From positions 15,128,001 to 15,192,000 of the forward strand of contig CM060732.1 of assembly GCA_030704615.1 (NCBI GenBank): a DNA stretch of 64,000 nucleotides. The letters are read 5' to 3'. Numbering within the stretch: position 1 is the first letter of the stretch; the number at the start of each line of letters is the position of its first letter. The DNA comes from Takakia lepidozioides. Lineage: Eukaryota; Streptophyta; Takakiopsida; Takakiales; Takakiaceae. Shown here piece by piece: positions 1-12,803 of the stretch. The translations under genes and the position numbers were made by a program. A model generated the notes under the pieces. It did not search any database. It saw only the letters and a list, made by a program, of their open reading frames with translations, and had not been told where the DNA came from.

Positions 1-223
1 CTGATTACACATTCCAAACCCTCGAGGAACTATTCCACTCAACACTTTCCCATCTTCACACAATACCACCTTTGTATAAACCTCGGATATCCTATGTACA
101 TCTGTCACCATACTCGATTATACACCTCAAGCCCCAGGCAGACCGTTTTACCCAATACCTTCGCCTCATTTAATCAAACTCTCTATCCATGATAATGACC
201 GGCTTGCTCATTCCCTGACTACA
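1..223. other. Window edge, no gene recognised
   Basis: AT/C-rich sequence with no convincing coding signal, RNA gene or repeat boundary. It may be 5' flank of the degenerate reading frame that follows. Confidence 0.4.
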
Positions 224-2114
224 GTGCCGGCGCTCGTTACTTCGCCGCTCCATAAGCCCACAGACATATTACACAGCGCAGCTATGGTCCCTGACGGAGC
301 ATCACCTCCACCACACACAAAGCTTCAGCCCCATAAATTCTTTCCACACCCTATAACCACCCAGCCGTCACTCGGGCACAAGTGGATAATGGCCACCATC
401 AACACTCCTCGTTGTTCTCTCTGTCAGCATCACAGCAACCGTCCCGGCCACCCCAGCACCACCCCTACAAATAAATTGCAATCGCCACCTACAGCTTCAC
501 GCACTCCACTCACAATTCTACTCTCTCCTTGCTCCCACCGCTCCTACACTATCCACCTCCATCTCCATTCTCACGGTAGTTTAATCTCCTATACATCCAC
601 TTCCTCTTCTCACATCTCACCCGCTAGCTTTCAATCACGTATGTCTTGCTCAAAGTTAAGTAGCATTCAGAAAAGTGCTGGCAGTATTCAGAAACAACCC
701 CGCCCCCAAACTAGCATAGTCACTCATAGAAAAAGGTCAAACACGCGCTCAGAGTCTATCCCTTGTTCTACTCCAAGGAAACACCACATGGACAGTGACG
801 ACGACGACATGGAGCATCTCCCCAAAGAAGAGGTGGCCGCCAGTGACATGCACCTTTCCGAAGAACAATTCTTTGCTGCAGCCACCATGACCACTCCACA
901 CAAAGCCCTTCCAAGGCCAACAGCAGACAGGTGCCCGAGCGCCTAGCAGTCAACACATCACCAACATCAAGAACTCCCGGGCATCTACGCACACCACATC
1001 CCGCCACACTCACCGCACCAGCCGAGCTTGGCACCCAACCTACGTACTAAAAGAACTGCAAGCGAGTTCAGCAGTGAAGCTGGGAGCAGCCACTCCGACC
1101 CCAAAAAATCTCGATGTCCCACTGCACAAGGCCTTCTCCAACTGATGGACACCTCAAGCCCACAAGACTTGCCACTACTTTGGCTGGGATATCAAGCACA
1201 TGAACAGCATGCGGTAGACTCAGGCCACCCATTCATCACGGAGGAGCGTTCATCTTTTGAACTTCAACGACTGGACCTCTGTGTTTCTGAGATCCACAAA
1301 ATGAGGCATTGCACTTGAAGTCTTACCCGCACGTCCCTCAGTTATTTTTCCCAGTAGTAGGACCTGATGGGTGAGAAGGCCAGCTCTTCCCGCTCACACA
1401 ACTGCCCAAGGGAACCCAAGTTGACCCTTTATCTGGCCTCCCGATCTTGCCCCCACATATCTTGATACAATTTGACAAGGACACAGATATGCCCAAGGAA
1501 CAAGCCTTGTACCGTGCGCGCAAGCGCTTTGAGGAAATGAACATCCCCTTAGGGAGCATTCTCTACTCCCCACTCACAGCATACACAAAGCATGGAAGCA
1601 AGACCTGGATGGGGCTCCTCAAGGTAGAACTGCTCCGACCCACCATCGGTGGTGTGGCACTCTTGCAAGGAAATCGAGCCTTCATGATGGAAATGGCCTC
1701 TGGTGCATCAATGCAGGGAAAAATTGAAAAGGCATTTGACCTGCCTGCTTTGTCCGACCATCTATCGCTCTACATAACAAGCGAGTCTCTGTTGGGGACG
1801 ACTAGCGATAAGCTAACCAGGCATATCATCATGGAAACATTTCTTCACGGTGATGAATTTGAATAATGCACGTTTACAAAGTTGGTCCCGACACGAAGTT
1901 TTGTTTCATCTACATGGTTGCAGAGGACACAAGGCAACGTCTGCTGGTACAGGGTATGCGGGTTAATCATACGCTGATCGAACCAGTGATGCGCACTCGC
2001 CAAACTAGCATGACGGGACAAGCCGCTACACCCCAAGAGATCATCGCTGAACGGGATGCCCTCACTTTGGTCATAAAAAATGTTAACCCCCTGCATTCTC
2101 AAGCTGCCAACTGA
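224..2114 (+). pseudogene. Degenerate unrecognised reading frame, Pro/Ser/Thr-rich then globular
   Basis: One long plus-strand reading frame can be followed with interruptions. Residues from 224 to 1318 share one frame broken by a TAG at 944-946. They are rich in Pro, Ser, Thr and His and look disordered. Near 1320 the likely coding frame shifts; it meets a stop near 1370 and then continues through 1447-1866 and, after another shift, 1866-2114. The C-terminal part looks globular, with alternating hydrophobic residues (for example LLKVELLRPTIGG and FCFIYMVAEDTRQRLLVQG). I do not recognise a family. A disordered N-part followed by a compact domain would suit a LINE ORF1 or gag-like protein, but that is a guess. 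A retroelement primer site lies about 40 bp downstream, so this region could also belong to the LTR or an internal insert. Confidence 0.35.
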
Positions 2115-2154
2115 TAGCCTGTTTTGTCTAAGTCATAAACCAGCGGTTAACATT

Positions 2155-2173
2155 TGGCGACCATACTGGGGAC
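2155..2173 (+). promoter_or_regulatory. Putative retroelement primer-binding site
   Basis: The sequence TGGCGACCATACTGGGGAC directly follows an LTR-like CA end at 2151-2152 plus TT. It resembles TGGCGCC-type primer sites of plant Tat/Athila-like gypsy elements. A gag frame begins about 580 bp downstream. The LTR itself was not delimited. Confidence 0.45.
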
Positions 2174-2753
2174 TAACGGTATGTTGAGTTCAAGTGTACT
2201 CAAGGAAGGATGGTTACTCAGTGATTTCTTGAAATCACAAAAGAACGAGTCGACGGAAGCAAAGGAATGGAAAACATTCCTGAAAAAATTTCATGGCTTA
2301 CTAATAACAATATAACAGAAGATCTTTCTTTCAATTGCGAAAGAAGATGACAAATGGGGATTGAAGGAAGGAGTGATCACTATTACATGAGCACCTTGGG
2401 AATGTAGAATCAGAAGTGAAGAATGGTTGTCTCGTCTAGCTTTATTGATTACTCTAATCCCAATAAGAAAAGTTTGCTACACTAGTTATATTTTCAGAGA
2501 AGGATGTTCAAATTATGAATATTGTCACATGATCATAGAAGCAGTGGCGTACTGGATACCCAAAGACTTGTTGCAAGTCAGATACACTGAGAAAGACAGA
2601 TGGTATTATTGTGCCCATTAAAAGTTTGGTGATCAATCAGTAAAAAGGAAAATTAAGTCGTAATACGGATTCTGGCAAGATAGGGTAAATCTTGGAGAAA
2701 TGGTAGAGACCACTATGAATTTTCTTTACTGACATACCAAGACTGATTAAAGG
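2174..2753 (+). other. Retroelement leader region
   Basis: Purine-rich sequence between the primer-binding site and the gag frame, with no domain recognised. It is consistent with the untranslated leader of the gypsy element whose gag follows. Confidence 0.35.
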
Positions 2754-3855
2754 GTGCTGAAAAGGAATTCTGCATATGATGTGGGAATGAATGAGGAAAT
2801 TAAAGAAAAAGCTAAGCAAGACAGAGCTGAACGAATAGAGAAATATGCTGCAGAAAGGGAGGTTCGGTTAAGAGAAGAGTTCCCAGAATTACAAAACTTG
2901 AATATTATTCAAGGTGAGACATCAAGACAAATTGATAGTAATAAACCAAAAGATCAGGAAATTGGATCGGTGGGAAGTGGGAACACTACACCAGAAGAAG
3001 TTGCCAGTAATGCACTTGATGAATGGTTACCACAAGAAAGATCTGAAGGACCTTCTACAGTAACAAGTCCAAATCGAGGCCTTGCTGAAATATTAGAAGA
3101 AAGATTTGAGAACATTCTGAGTGAAGAAGGTGAAAGAAGTGAAACTACTTCTCCAAAAAGGATAACCAGAACTGCACTCAAAGCTTTTAAATATTCATTA
3201 AGCTTAGTAGGGACAGCAGGAAGACGGCTATCATTGGGACAAGGACCTCCTAGCTTTGAATCACTGTTTGGAAGACAAACACCAACACCACCACAGCCAG
3301 CAGCAGCGGGACCATCCCAGTTTGGACAACCAGTTGCACTAGCAGCACCAGTTGCACCAATGGCTTTAGCAGCGAGCAAAACCAGACCGCTGTTCCCTTT
3401 ATATGATGGGAAATCTAATCCAGATATCCATCTTAATCAATTTGAGAACATGTGCACCATTTACAATGAAGCAACAGACCAGGAAAAGATCAGATTATTT
3501 CCTTGTTCAATGGCCAGGAAAGGCATTGAATGGTTGGCAACCTTTGTAGCAAATCACTTTGCAAATTGGGCGGATATGAGAGCCGCGTTTCAAGAAAGAT
3601 ATAGATCCAACAAATCCACGTCTGAAATCTTCACAGGATTACAGAACCTGAGACAGAAAAAGAAAGAACTGGTAGTCGACTACCTGGAGAGAATGAAGAC
3701 CCTAATAAGGAAGCTACCTCAAGCACCAGGGGATGATTTGCAAAAATCATGGTTCATCAACGGACTTCGTCCTGAATATGTAACAATGGTCACAGTCATG
3801 CCTAACAACACTTTGGCTGAAGCAGTAGGAACTGCAAAGAAAAAATCCAGAGGTC
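2754..3855 (+). pseudogene. Tat-like gypsy gag fragment fused into MULE frame
   Basis: About 365 codons. The N-part is charged and coiled (KEKAKQDRAERIEKYAAERE), then comes a Pro/Ala-rich linker, then a retrotransposon gag core: PLYDGKSNPDIHLNQFENM, FANWADMRAAFQERY and WFINGLRPEYVTMVTVMP. The last stretch matches the gag scrap near 48720-48810 (WFVSGLRPEL..MLPHNTVEEAF), so both come from one gypsy family. No zinc knuckle, protease or reverse transcriptase follows. Instead the same frame runs on into a MULE-like transposase. The start at 2754 is the first codon of the open frame and was not verified as an initiator. I read this as a truncated element joined to a DNA transposon. Confidence 0.6.
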
Positions 3856-3879
3856 ACAGGAACGAGACCGATTGGACAG

Positions 3880-6575
3880 GCACAGCTCATCAACTATTTC
3901 GAGCTCAGGAGAAGGTTCCGAACTGCACATTTAAGTGTGCGCATTGCAAAGAACCACCACACTGCATGTCTGTTTGTAATGCCAAGCAGTTCTATGTGTT
4001 GCACCGTTTCCCTGACCTCACCCGAGCTTGCATACACGTTGGTTCCCATTGTCACAAATTGGCGAGGGGGAACTCGCGGGAGGCTGCCCACGAAGCAGAG
4101 CAGCTCGTTCAGGAGGAGGTTAAGTTGAGACCGGGTGCCAAACCCAAACAGATACAGCTCCAAGCCGCCCATAAGATGGCATTGGCCAGAATTATGTCGG
4201 AAGACGGCTCCGATAGAGTTCCTCTCAACGAGAAGGAAATGGAGGCATTGTTGGAGTCGGTGTCCCACGTATGTTCACCGAATGTCCGAAACCACATTGT
4301 CTCATGCAAACAGAAAATTGGGCGTGGCTCGGATATGCACTCCATTCTGGAGGTGAAGCGACGATGTGGATATGACTACATTCATGGAAGTAGGTTTCCA
4401 GGACAAGGGACTGAGGCAGATTGTTGTTTCGTATTCAAAATGTCCACGTGTGGACCTGGCAGCGGCGTCGAACTGGTCGACAGGATGACGAGTGGGAACT
4501 TGTCAAACAGTTGGGTCATGTTCGACCATATCAAGCGAATTACAAATCACCAGTGGGTGACAATGGGTGCACATGTCTACGACACCCACTGCAGGATGCT
4601 AATGACAATTGCTATTTGTGAGATGAAAGGAGAGGACACACAATCGGAGATGCTTCTTTGGCAGGGAATAAACGAACAGATGGCCAAGGCGGGATTGCCC
4701 CCTCCCAATTTCCGTGGTTTCATGGCGGACAACGCACGAGCAAATTGGGCTGCCATCCGAAGGGTGTACGGGCAAGACCCCAATGTTCCCATGGAAGACA
4801 ATGAGAGATCTTGTGGGTTCCATTTTCTGCAGAGCCTTTCGCAGTACACAACCAGGCTCGTGGCGCCAGATTTCAGAGAGGAGCACCGTTCCATGTGCCT
4901 TGCGTGGAAGCGCGCTCCCACCTTGGATGATGCAGAGACACAGTTTGCATGCATACGGGCTTGGTGGACATCGTCAGGTGCTGTAAGGAAATCAGACGAG
5001 GGAGCAATGGTCAGTTGGCTAGCATGGTGGCATTATCGTTTCCTCCAGTTCGACGACTATATGCGGGAGGTGAGTCGCACGAATTCGCGTCCCATTGAAT
5101 ATTATTCTTGGCCATATTTGTAACTTGCTTGTGACCTCAACATGTGCTTGTGCAGGAAATGTGTCTCGACTCCGACACCGACATGCCCACGACAAACATG
5201 GCTTTTCTCAGTGCACTCTTCCTGGCGTGTCTCCTCTGCGGCGCATCTGGTGGACATCCTCACTGCCACAACGGAGGACATTGTGAGGTCAATTATGTAG
5301 CAATGCAGATACAACGAGTTCTTGAAAGGGAAACAGTGGGGCTTGGGGCCGGACAGGCAGGAAATGCTGATGCGGACTGCCTCTAGATCGAAGAATCCTC
5401 GGAAGTGGGCGGCGGCCTTGCGAGAGGGCCTTCGGGACACGCCATTGCTGCGAAGAGGCCAACATTTGGAAGGAGATGTTCATACCCGTCCAGTGAGACG
5501 AAGACTTGACGAGGCACCTGGCGGAGAAGAGGATTCATGGCGAGCTGACAAGAATATTCGCATGCTCCCTCGTGGTCCGGTGATGTTGCCCGAGGAGGTC
5601 TCGTCGAGCACCGCAAGTCCTGCACGTTCAAGATCGCCATCTCCTTCGAGCACAGAGCGCGTGCCCCGGCAACATAACGAGCCATCTGTAGTAAAGCAGT
5701 ACAACATTCCCATTGTGGAGACAAGAGTGTCGGAGTCACAGTGGAGAATTGCGAGGACATTGCCGGCATTTCGAGGGAAGTGCTGCGCCATCCGGGTAGA
5801 TACGAGAGCACGTTGTGGTGAGATGATTCGGAGGAACCCACACGGTGCTGTACCTGCACCTTGTTTCAGCGGCAGATTTTTGACTCCCACATTTGCTCAC
5901 GCCACAACGCAGACATTTTGGTTCTGTAGGCACGACATAATGACCTGTGTATTTGGCAAGCCCAAGTACGGGATTCAAGGAATGCCGGAGCCTCCGGGCG
6001 TCTGGCCAGTTGCACCGGGTTGCACCCTCTCTCAGAATGAGGCGGATGCTCTATCTGCAGCAGGATTTCGAATGGTGCAACGCACAGACATCCCAGCCCA
6101 CGCATTTCCGGTTCCTCAGACCCAGCCATTGCAGACTGCTCGGTCCAGTAGAGACGGATTGGACAATTCTGCACATCCCACAATGCGATTCGGAAGAGTG
6201 AAGAGACGACACCCTCCCAACAAGTTGAATGAGACTCGGATTGCCAATGCTCTTGGGATGGCTTGCACTATTCAGAGCTCCGTGGACGTACCCCCACCCG
6301 GCCTTGGGCGTGTGTATCGGATGGCAACGGCCGGCTCGGCTGTACGCGACGATGTATACACAATTACGATTGGAGTGGAGCCGACTTGCAATTGTACGGA
6401 CTTCTCGTTGATGGAAGCAAAGAAGGGTTCGAAGTATTATCCGTGCAAGCATCTCTATTACATTTACCTGAAGAGGTTGAGGATGAACGTGACTATTGAT
6501 GACTTTATTCATGCACCGGCGTTGAGCGTGAACGAGCTGCACAAACTCCTCCTTAAGGATTCCAGAAATCATTGA
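3880..6575 (+). pseudogene. MULE-like transposase with SWIM zinc finger, damaged
   Basis: Exon 1 runs to 5069, followed by a GTGAGT intron (5070-5155) and exon 2 to 6575. The N-part has paired Cys/His (CAHCKEPPHCMSVC). The middle resembles the DDE region of MULE/FAR1-type transposases: CEMKGEDTQSEMLLWQGIN, then FRGFMADNARANWAAIRRVYG and CGFHFLQSL. The C-part holds a SWIM zinc finger, CNC at about 6385-6395 followed by CKH near 6450. After the intron the frame is disturbed. The TTNMA-like segment near 5195 is in a different frame from the SWIM part, and a TAG occurs at 5298-5300 in the SWIM frame. It is therefore probably a dead copy. This family binds and mobilises MULE termini, and MULE-type subterminal sequences are seen just downstream and elsewhere in the window. 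Confidence 0.6.
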
Positions 6576-6736
6576 TGGGGCAAAGGGAATCCTCCATATG
6601 GATATTTTCAATTGCATTTTGCTGTATCAGACTTTTTTTTGCAGTGTAATGAAATGCACCCCAAAACTCCTGAAATGAGGCAATATTCCATTCAAACTGA
6701 GATCCAACAGAAGCAGTTGTGGGGCCATTTCTGGAA

Positions 6737-6960
6737 AAATGGCGCCGAATTTCTCTTTTGGGGCCGAAAACTGGCTAAGTCCCAACATGCACTGGTACCT
6801 GTGTCTGGGAAAATGGCGCCGAATTTCTCTTTTTTGGGCCGAAAACTGGCTAAGTCCCAACATGCACTGGTACAGTGTCTGGAAAAATGGCGCCGAATTT
6901 CCCTATTTTGCGCCGAAAACTGGCTAAGTCCGAACATGCACTGGAAAAATGGCGCCGAAA
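6737..6960 (+). repeat. GGCGCC-core minisatellite, 3-4 units
   Basis: Units of about 60-75 bp contain AAAATGGCGCCGAATTTC followed by GGGCCGAAAACTGGCTAAGTCC. The same two motifs build the array in an intron of gene B (52385-52990). The array starts about 160 bp after the transposase stop codon. Confidence 0.8.
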
Positions 6961-6964
6961 TTAC

Positions 6965-7312
6965 CTGTCATGAGGGGACCTATAGCCGCGGAATTCGGCA
7001 CCATTTTTCGCCAGAGAGACCTATTACCGTGCAATACGTCGCCGTTTTTTCAGGTTACGGACCCTATTACCGCGAAATTCGGCGCCATATTTGCACATGT
7101 CGCTGGGAATTGGCATGAGCGGAAGACGAAATATCATGAGCACAACGGTCAAAACTGCAAGTTTCCTTCAAGGGGTCGAATAATATATTTGTTTTTCCTA
7201 ACATATTGCATTAAAATATTGTTTTTTATTGTTTTTTATTTTCGAAATTTGTACTTCTGCCCATGAAAACCGATTGTCTTACTACTCCGCTCATGCCGCT
7301 CATGCTCATGAA
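6965..7312. mobile_element. Putative right terminal region of MULE-like element
   Basis: Contains CCTATAGCCGCGG, ACCTATTACCGTG and CCCTATTACCGCG between 6976 and 7080. These are the same subterminal motifs seen near both ends of the elements at 12804 and 40235. GCTCATGCCGCTCATGCTCATG at about 7290-7311 resembles the GTGAGC-rich ends, with CATGAGCGG near 7116 in the opposite sense. The exact end and a target duplication were not found. Confidence 0.4.
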
Positions 7313-9728
7313 ATAGCAAACCTCGTTAACAGTTGCAGCACATGCAGGATTAGTGTCGTGCAATTGTGCATCAATCAAGGTTCATGACACACTTTCAATT
7401 ATCTGAGAATTTCTTGACATGATGCTCGTGGTACTTCCAAGTAAACCGTTACCTGTTATCTAAAGGTATGCCAATGACTAGCCGATCCTCTCTCAGCAAT
7501 GCCGACAGCTGATATGCCAGGCCTTTGTGCTGTGCTCTGCTAACTCTTAAAACTCTTAAACTCTGCTAAGTCAGCACCAGTAACTCACTCAGTAAATCAA
7601 CTTCATCCGTCCGTCCGTCATTAGATTTCATCCATATGCAGAACCTTCCAAAAATTTCATCCTGATTCGCTTTGTACTTTCATCCAACGTACACCTTCTC
7701 TCTCGCACTAAGTCCTGAAACACCGTGCTTAACCAGAACTCAGTCTCAGTCATCAGCTGTGTGGAGCAATTTTTGTGAAGTCTCACATACCCTGGTGAGC
7801 TAAAACCCTACATTCGGCAATGGGAGTGCTAGAATCTTGTGGGAAAATGTTGTTAAAGGTACTCTTTAGGAACATCCAAGGAGTACAATGTCTCTTCATG
7901 ACTAATAGGGACATTCTTGAGTTTTAGTAACTGCCTGTTTGATTTCTTGTATTGTGTGGGTGGGGTTATGGGGAAGAACAGACATGCACATTATGAGCTA
8001 GGTCTCACCCCATTGGTTCTACTTTGGAAGGATGCTCAGTGCAGCCAATATCTGCTCGACACTGATGCCTAAGGCAATGTAGCTGCGTATCAACAGGTCA
8101 AGAAAATCAAGCAACTTCATCACCTTTACATTAAACACTTGAATCATTTCCTTTGATAATGCCAACCTCACTGTCCCCCTCTTTTCTCTCCCTCATCTCA
8201 ACCAGTGATGATGTACAGGTTGTACTGGAGTTGCAGAGTGATGGCACAGTGAGCACCAATGATGACCCACCAGTGGTCCTTGGATCCATGTCATCTCACT
8301 TAGTGTGTGTTCCCTTCTGTTCTGTCCAAACTGGGGCGCGGGATTAGTGCCCACAAGACTATGGCAAACAATATCTTTTGAGTACAAGTAGTGTCTTTTC
8401 CCTTCTTTCCCACCCAAACTGGGTGCATGGTCAATGGCCACAAGTCTCTAACAAATGTCATCTTATGAGTACACTCTCTTTGGGCTTCCATTGAAGATTA
8501 CAACTGCACACCGCTTTTGTTCTGTTTGATACCCATCATGGAAAATGAATGAAAATCTGGCTTCTGTTCTCTTTATTGAAGTATTTAAAAATCTATGTAC
8601 GCCCCTTCTGCCCCTTCAGCTGTTTGTCAAGCTGAAGAAGGGTGTGCATATTCCTGGACTGGATCTTTGGGCAAGTGAACAGATCTGTTCACCAGAAACT
8701 TCTTATCCACTCTAATATGTCTGCTACTATCAATTGTATGAATGTGCCCCACAGATATTGATCTACATTCATGTTGAGAACTTCAATGGCAATGAGTGCT
8801 TGATTCCTGGTTGTCCTTGGAGAAAGCTGTGGAGAAAGCTGAAACGACTTGTGGGGGAGCCGGTTGAGACTGTGGCCAACTTGGGGTTTTGTCTGTTCCT
8901 TTTCATGCATTGGGCCTCAAGTTTGCTACACCAAGGTACGAAATTTTCCATCTCTTCTCTTCCCAGCAATTCAGATCAATTTTTTCTAAGGCTTCCATGG
9001 TGCTTGAAGGCAATTGGTGGTGAGTTCACTTGTAAAAAATGTGAATGTATCATATATGTATGTCAATTATTAATCTATAAATGGACACTAGCTGGAGAGA
9101 CGTTTTCTTCTTCAAGTTGGCCAAAAGATGCTCGATATGATAGCACTTCTGTTTGACAGGACGATGAATGCAGGTATTACTTTGTGATCTCAGCCAGAGT
9201 TACTTCTCTTTTCATATGCCAACCCATCAAGTCAACAGAGCCTCTCAAATTCGATTCTTCAACCTGTCTGATTTGGTGAACAAAAACAGGGGGAAAGAAA
9301 ATATAACAAACAAAACCCACAATTTTCAACCCCTAGTTCCCCAATGAAACCCTGGACATCAATCTGTTGCTTGGCCTACATGCAAGAACTGTAAAAACAT
9401 GAGAGCACTGCCACCTTCCAATTGCCTACTGTATTCAAGAGTCATAGAATGGCCCTGGCAGAAATCCATCCCTGATTCTTCACCATGGTTGGACAACAGG
9501 TTGGAGAATAATGTGAGGCTATCTCTAGTATGACATTACAGAGTGTGTCGAGGATGTGATTGAAGCTGGTTTGGATTGTGTCTTCAGTTGCTTACTTTAC
9601 TGTCAAGTTTGGTCATGTAAGAGCCGCAAGAATGAGTTTAGTATGGTTAGAGTTGTTGAAATGAAGCTGTTGAGGGTTGCCTGAGATCTCTGAACCGGTT
9701 ACATTTTAAGGGCATGGCTGGGAGGACA
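7313..9728. other. No gene recognised
   Basis: Mostly unique AT-rich sequence. Short open frames (for example at 8153, 8734 and their complements) have no recognisable domain. No array or terminal repeat is visible. Confidence 0.5.
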
Positions 9729-10030
9729 GGATTTGGCAAGATGGGATGAGGACCTTCTGGAGCTGCCATATGTAGATGCAGTGTCAAAGCTGGAGAAAGC
9801 TTGTCTCTTCAATCCTCACAAGCTCAACGCACTCCGGTATCTCCATAATGCCTACACGCCCCAGGGATTTCTGGTGACCCAGACCCATGAGGCCAACGTT
9901 GTTTCCATGAAAGCTGTTGAGTGCTGCAATATTAACCCCTCCACCACACTAGAATCTGCAAACGATTGTTGGGTTGGTCAGGAGCAGCTGACAATACGTG
10001 TGATTCACCCAAGCTTTGCTTGTAGCACTA
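9729..10030 (+). pseudogene. TOM20-like (plant mitochondrial import receptor) fragment
   Basis: The frame reads LARWDEDLLEL, then DAVSKLEKACLFNPHKLNAL, then LHNAYTPQGFL and KAVECCNINPS. Plant TOM20 has the same order: a TRW..LLEL stretch, a D-A-ISKLEEAL helix, NPKKHDALWCLGNAYTS and a KA-ECF segment. Here the linker between the first two blocks is missing, the membrane anchor is absent and conservation fades after about 90 residues. TOM20 is an outer mitochondrial membrane receptor; this copy lacks what it would need. It is probably an old gene fragment or captured piece. Identification rests on pattern memory only. Confidence 0.4.
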
Positions 10031-10334
10031 ACTGGTATGGTAAACCCTCCTCTGCTTCTGCACTCTCACATAATTCTGGTCTTGTTGCTGGATCTTGATC
10101 CAGATTTTGGCAGACGTGAGTTTATGCCAAAGAGCTTTGAATGTGACCTGTGAAGTCTTATGGGGTTATATGTGAGGGTGTTTTCCAGTACATCACATCG
10201 ACGGCTGTGGTCAGCCTGTGACTAACTTTGTCTCCTGTTTAGCTGCCAAGCTGACTTCATCCCAAAAAGTGATGTGCAGCCCAATTGTGCTATGAAGTGC
10301 TTCAACTAACCGCTATATATGAAGTGCTTCAGAT

Positions 10335-12803
10335 GTGATGGAAGACCAAGGAATGCTTCGGTGTACTTGTTCATACAAGTGTCAGCACATTTCTCAAGGT
10401 TATTCCTGGTTGCCAAGAAGGACTTGGTACAACCATGAGAAGAAATCCATGGAAGGGAAAATCCATCCTAGTGTGAGAAGACCTGTCTTAAGGCCATTTC
10501 CTGCACCACAGGAGCCTTCCTCATCCAGAAGAGTTGCGGACGTTGTTCAAGAGACTCGGCGGATACCATGCTTTTGTCATTTATGTGGTCCCAACAAACT
10601 GTGAACACACACCGTGGTTACGATATATTGCGGAATCAATTGATGTCCATCCCTCCTCCTGTAAGACCTAGTTCTGATCCAATGGTGAATGTGGAGATAG
10701 GAAGTAATGCGGCTGCAAGCTCTTCAAGCCCTCACACGGTGGATGAAGAGGCAACACATGTCGAAGTAGGTCTGATGTCAACAAGCTCTTCAATTATTGG
10801 CAGGGAGGAACCCATTTTTCAGATTCAACCACAAGACTTGAACACCGCTCTCATGGCACGAATCATAGGGCTACAAAAGCTTATGGATGATTGCCACATG
10901 CCGGTCCATGCTCAGGGTGAGGTCATGAAGACTTTGTTTGGATCCTTAGGCGAACAACCTCAATTGCTAAGTGCAGGAGTTCTGGACTATCGAGCTTTGC
11001 ACTTGGGGCGCTTGTTAACAATTGCAGGGTCAGATTGGAATGGTGACATAGGTGGCTTTCAAGCCCCCACCTCATGGAAACAGGTTATGGCCACTTACAA
11101 GGGCCTTGGCATGGTAGAAGTTCAGAAGTGGCGACTGTGTACAGAGACCAAAAAAGCAGCCCATGCTCATTTGATGGAACGCCATATAGAAGATAATCTT
11201 GACTTGAAGTTAGAGTGCCCGTGCCAACCCAAGACGACAGCAAAGCACCGGAGGGATTGTGGTGGGTGTTGTCAGACTTGTGCAAAATGTGGGAAAATGA
11301 GGAAGGACGTCTTGGCGTTTGAATATCTGCCATTTGGTGTCTTGTTGGAATCTTTTTGTAAAAGTCGGACGCTTTGCCACCACTTTTTGGCGTTATGGAG
11401 GAACAGGGATAAATAGAAAGGTAAACTTGGTGATGAAACGCCAGAGAACATTCAAGAGTTTTGGGATGGTGCAAATCTAAGGGATTATCAAGCTTTTTGG
11501 GACCCAGAGTGTGAATGGGAGGCCCCCATTGTGTGCCCAAATTCTGGATGTAGACGAAGCTTCCGTGCCTTTCCTTCATCTGTAAAATGTGCAGAACTGA
11601 GCGAAAATTGGGATCACCATCGTGGGCTCTATTCTTTTCCTTGCCCTGAGTGTGCCACTCTCATTGAAAGTCCCAAACTATATCACAAGGTGCTCATTCA
11701 AATTGGCTTCTTTTGATTGCTTCTTTTGGTTTATTCCCATCAATGCATAGAACTTTGTTGCAAATTCAAGTCTTACAAGGAAGAGTATTGCAGGAACATT
11801 CCTGGATGGTTTACTTGCATATATATTACTATTGTCAATGTGCGTGTCAGGCTCTAATTTCCACAAACGATTTAAATTACAAGGTTTGTTTGTTATTCCA
11901 ATGGCTAATTGGCATTTTGACCATGATGGACATCACAGGGGGATCCGAGGAACTTTGCATTGATGGTCCATTGGGATGGGTTCCAAAGTGCGCGTACAAG
12001 ACAATGTGATTGTTGGACTTTAGAGTTGTGATTCTTAATGGTGGCAAAACATCTCCATTGGGTCCCCTCCCTGTGTTGTTTATTCCAGCCAGTTCTGACA
12101 AAGTAGTAAAGCAGACAGATACAAACGTCCTCTCTGCATTCCTCGAACCCCTTATTCGGGAACTAGAAGCATCCTTTGTGGATGGCATGATTTTCACATA
12201 TGCGTACCCAGAGTACTTAATCAGCAAGTACTTACCTTTGAAGTCTCCTGAGGAATCCATCACTCTGCGTGCTATTTTGATGCTTTATACAGGAGACCAT
12301 CCTGCCCAGTGTAAAGTGGGGGGCCTGAAAGGGGGAGGCTATTCAGGCTGTAGACGGCACGATATTCACTTGGAGTTGGAACCAAGAGGATCAAGCTCTA
12401 GAAACACCTTGAAATATGAGAATACTCGAAAGGAAGCACGACATCCGCTTCCTGTCCGAACTAGTGAAAGCCTTTTCACTGCTATGACAGAATGGCGAGA
12501 ATTGCCCATGGGGAAGGAGAGAGTGGCGGACGGGAGGAGAGGTGGTATATCAGGGCACTCCATCTTGTGGCATTTGTTCCACTTGTACGCTTTTGATATA
12601 TCGCAAGATCTTGTCTATGACGTAATGCACACCTTGTGTCTATGCGTGTTTAAGAAGTATGTTGAGTTGTTTGTCACCACTTGTGAAAGGGTAGGACAAA
12701 TGAAGGAGCTCGAAGAGGCCCTTGCCATTGTGACCAGATATAGACCAAAGGGATTAGGAGGTCGGTGGCCAAGGAAACTCTCTTCCTTGGGGTACTACAA
12801 AGC
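10335..12803 (+). pseudogene. CACTA-like (tnp2 type) transposase, left part
   Basis: Several frames joined by stops or introns. 10335-10604 ends with a Cys motif CFCHLCGPN, and the frame then shifts into 10568-11416, which carries many Cys pairs (CPCQPK..CGGCCQTCAKCGK). 11420-11716 holds EFWDGANLRDYQAFW and CPNSGCRR. 12010-12822 holds GDHPAQCKVGGLKGGGYSG and YDVMHTLCLCVFKKYVELF, which resemble the PA..KL.G...G..C and D.MH motifs of tnp2/Transposase_21 proteins. The frame is cut in mid-codon after TACTACAAAGC by the inserted element and resumes at 19248. Several stop codons mean it is not functional as read. Confidence 0.6.
12795..12803. repeat. 9-bp target site duplication, left copy
   Basis: CTACAAAGC here is repeated exactly at 19239-19247, on the two sides of the inserted element. 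Nine bases is the usual duplication length for MULE insertions. Confidence 0.9.

Noticed and set aside
2754-5123. A single genuine 789-residue host protein
   Set aside because: The two halves belong to different transposon classes. The gag half matches the gypsy fragment at 48735 and the second half is MULE-like with downstream lesions.
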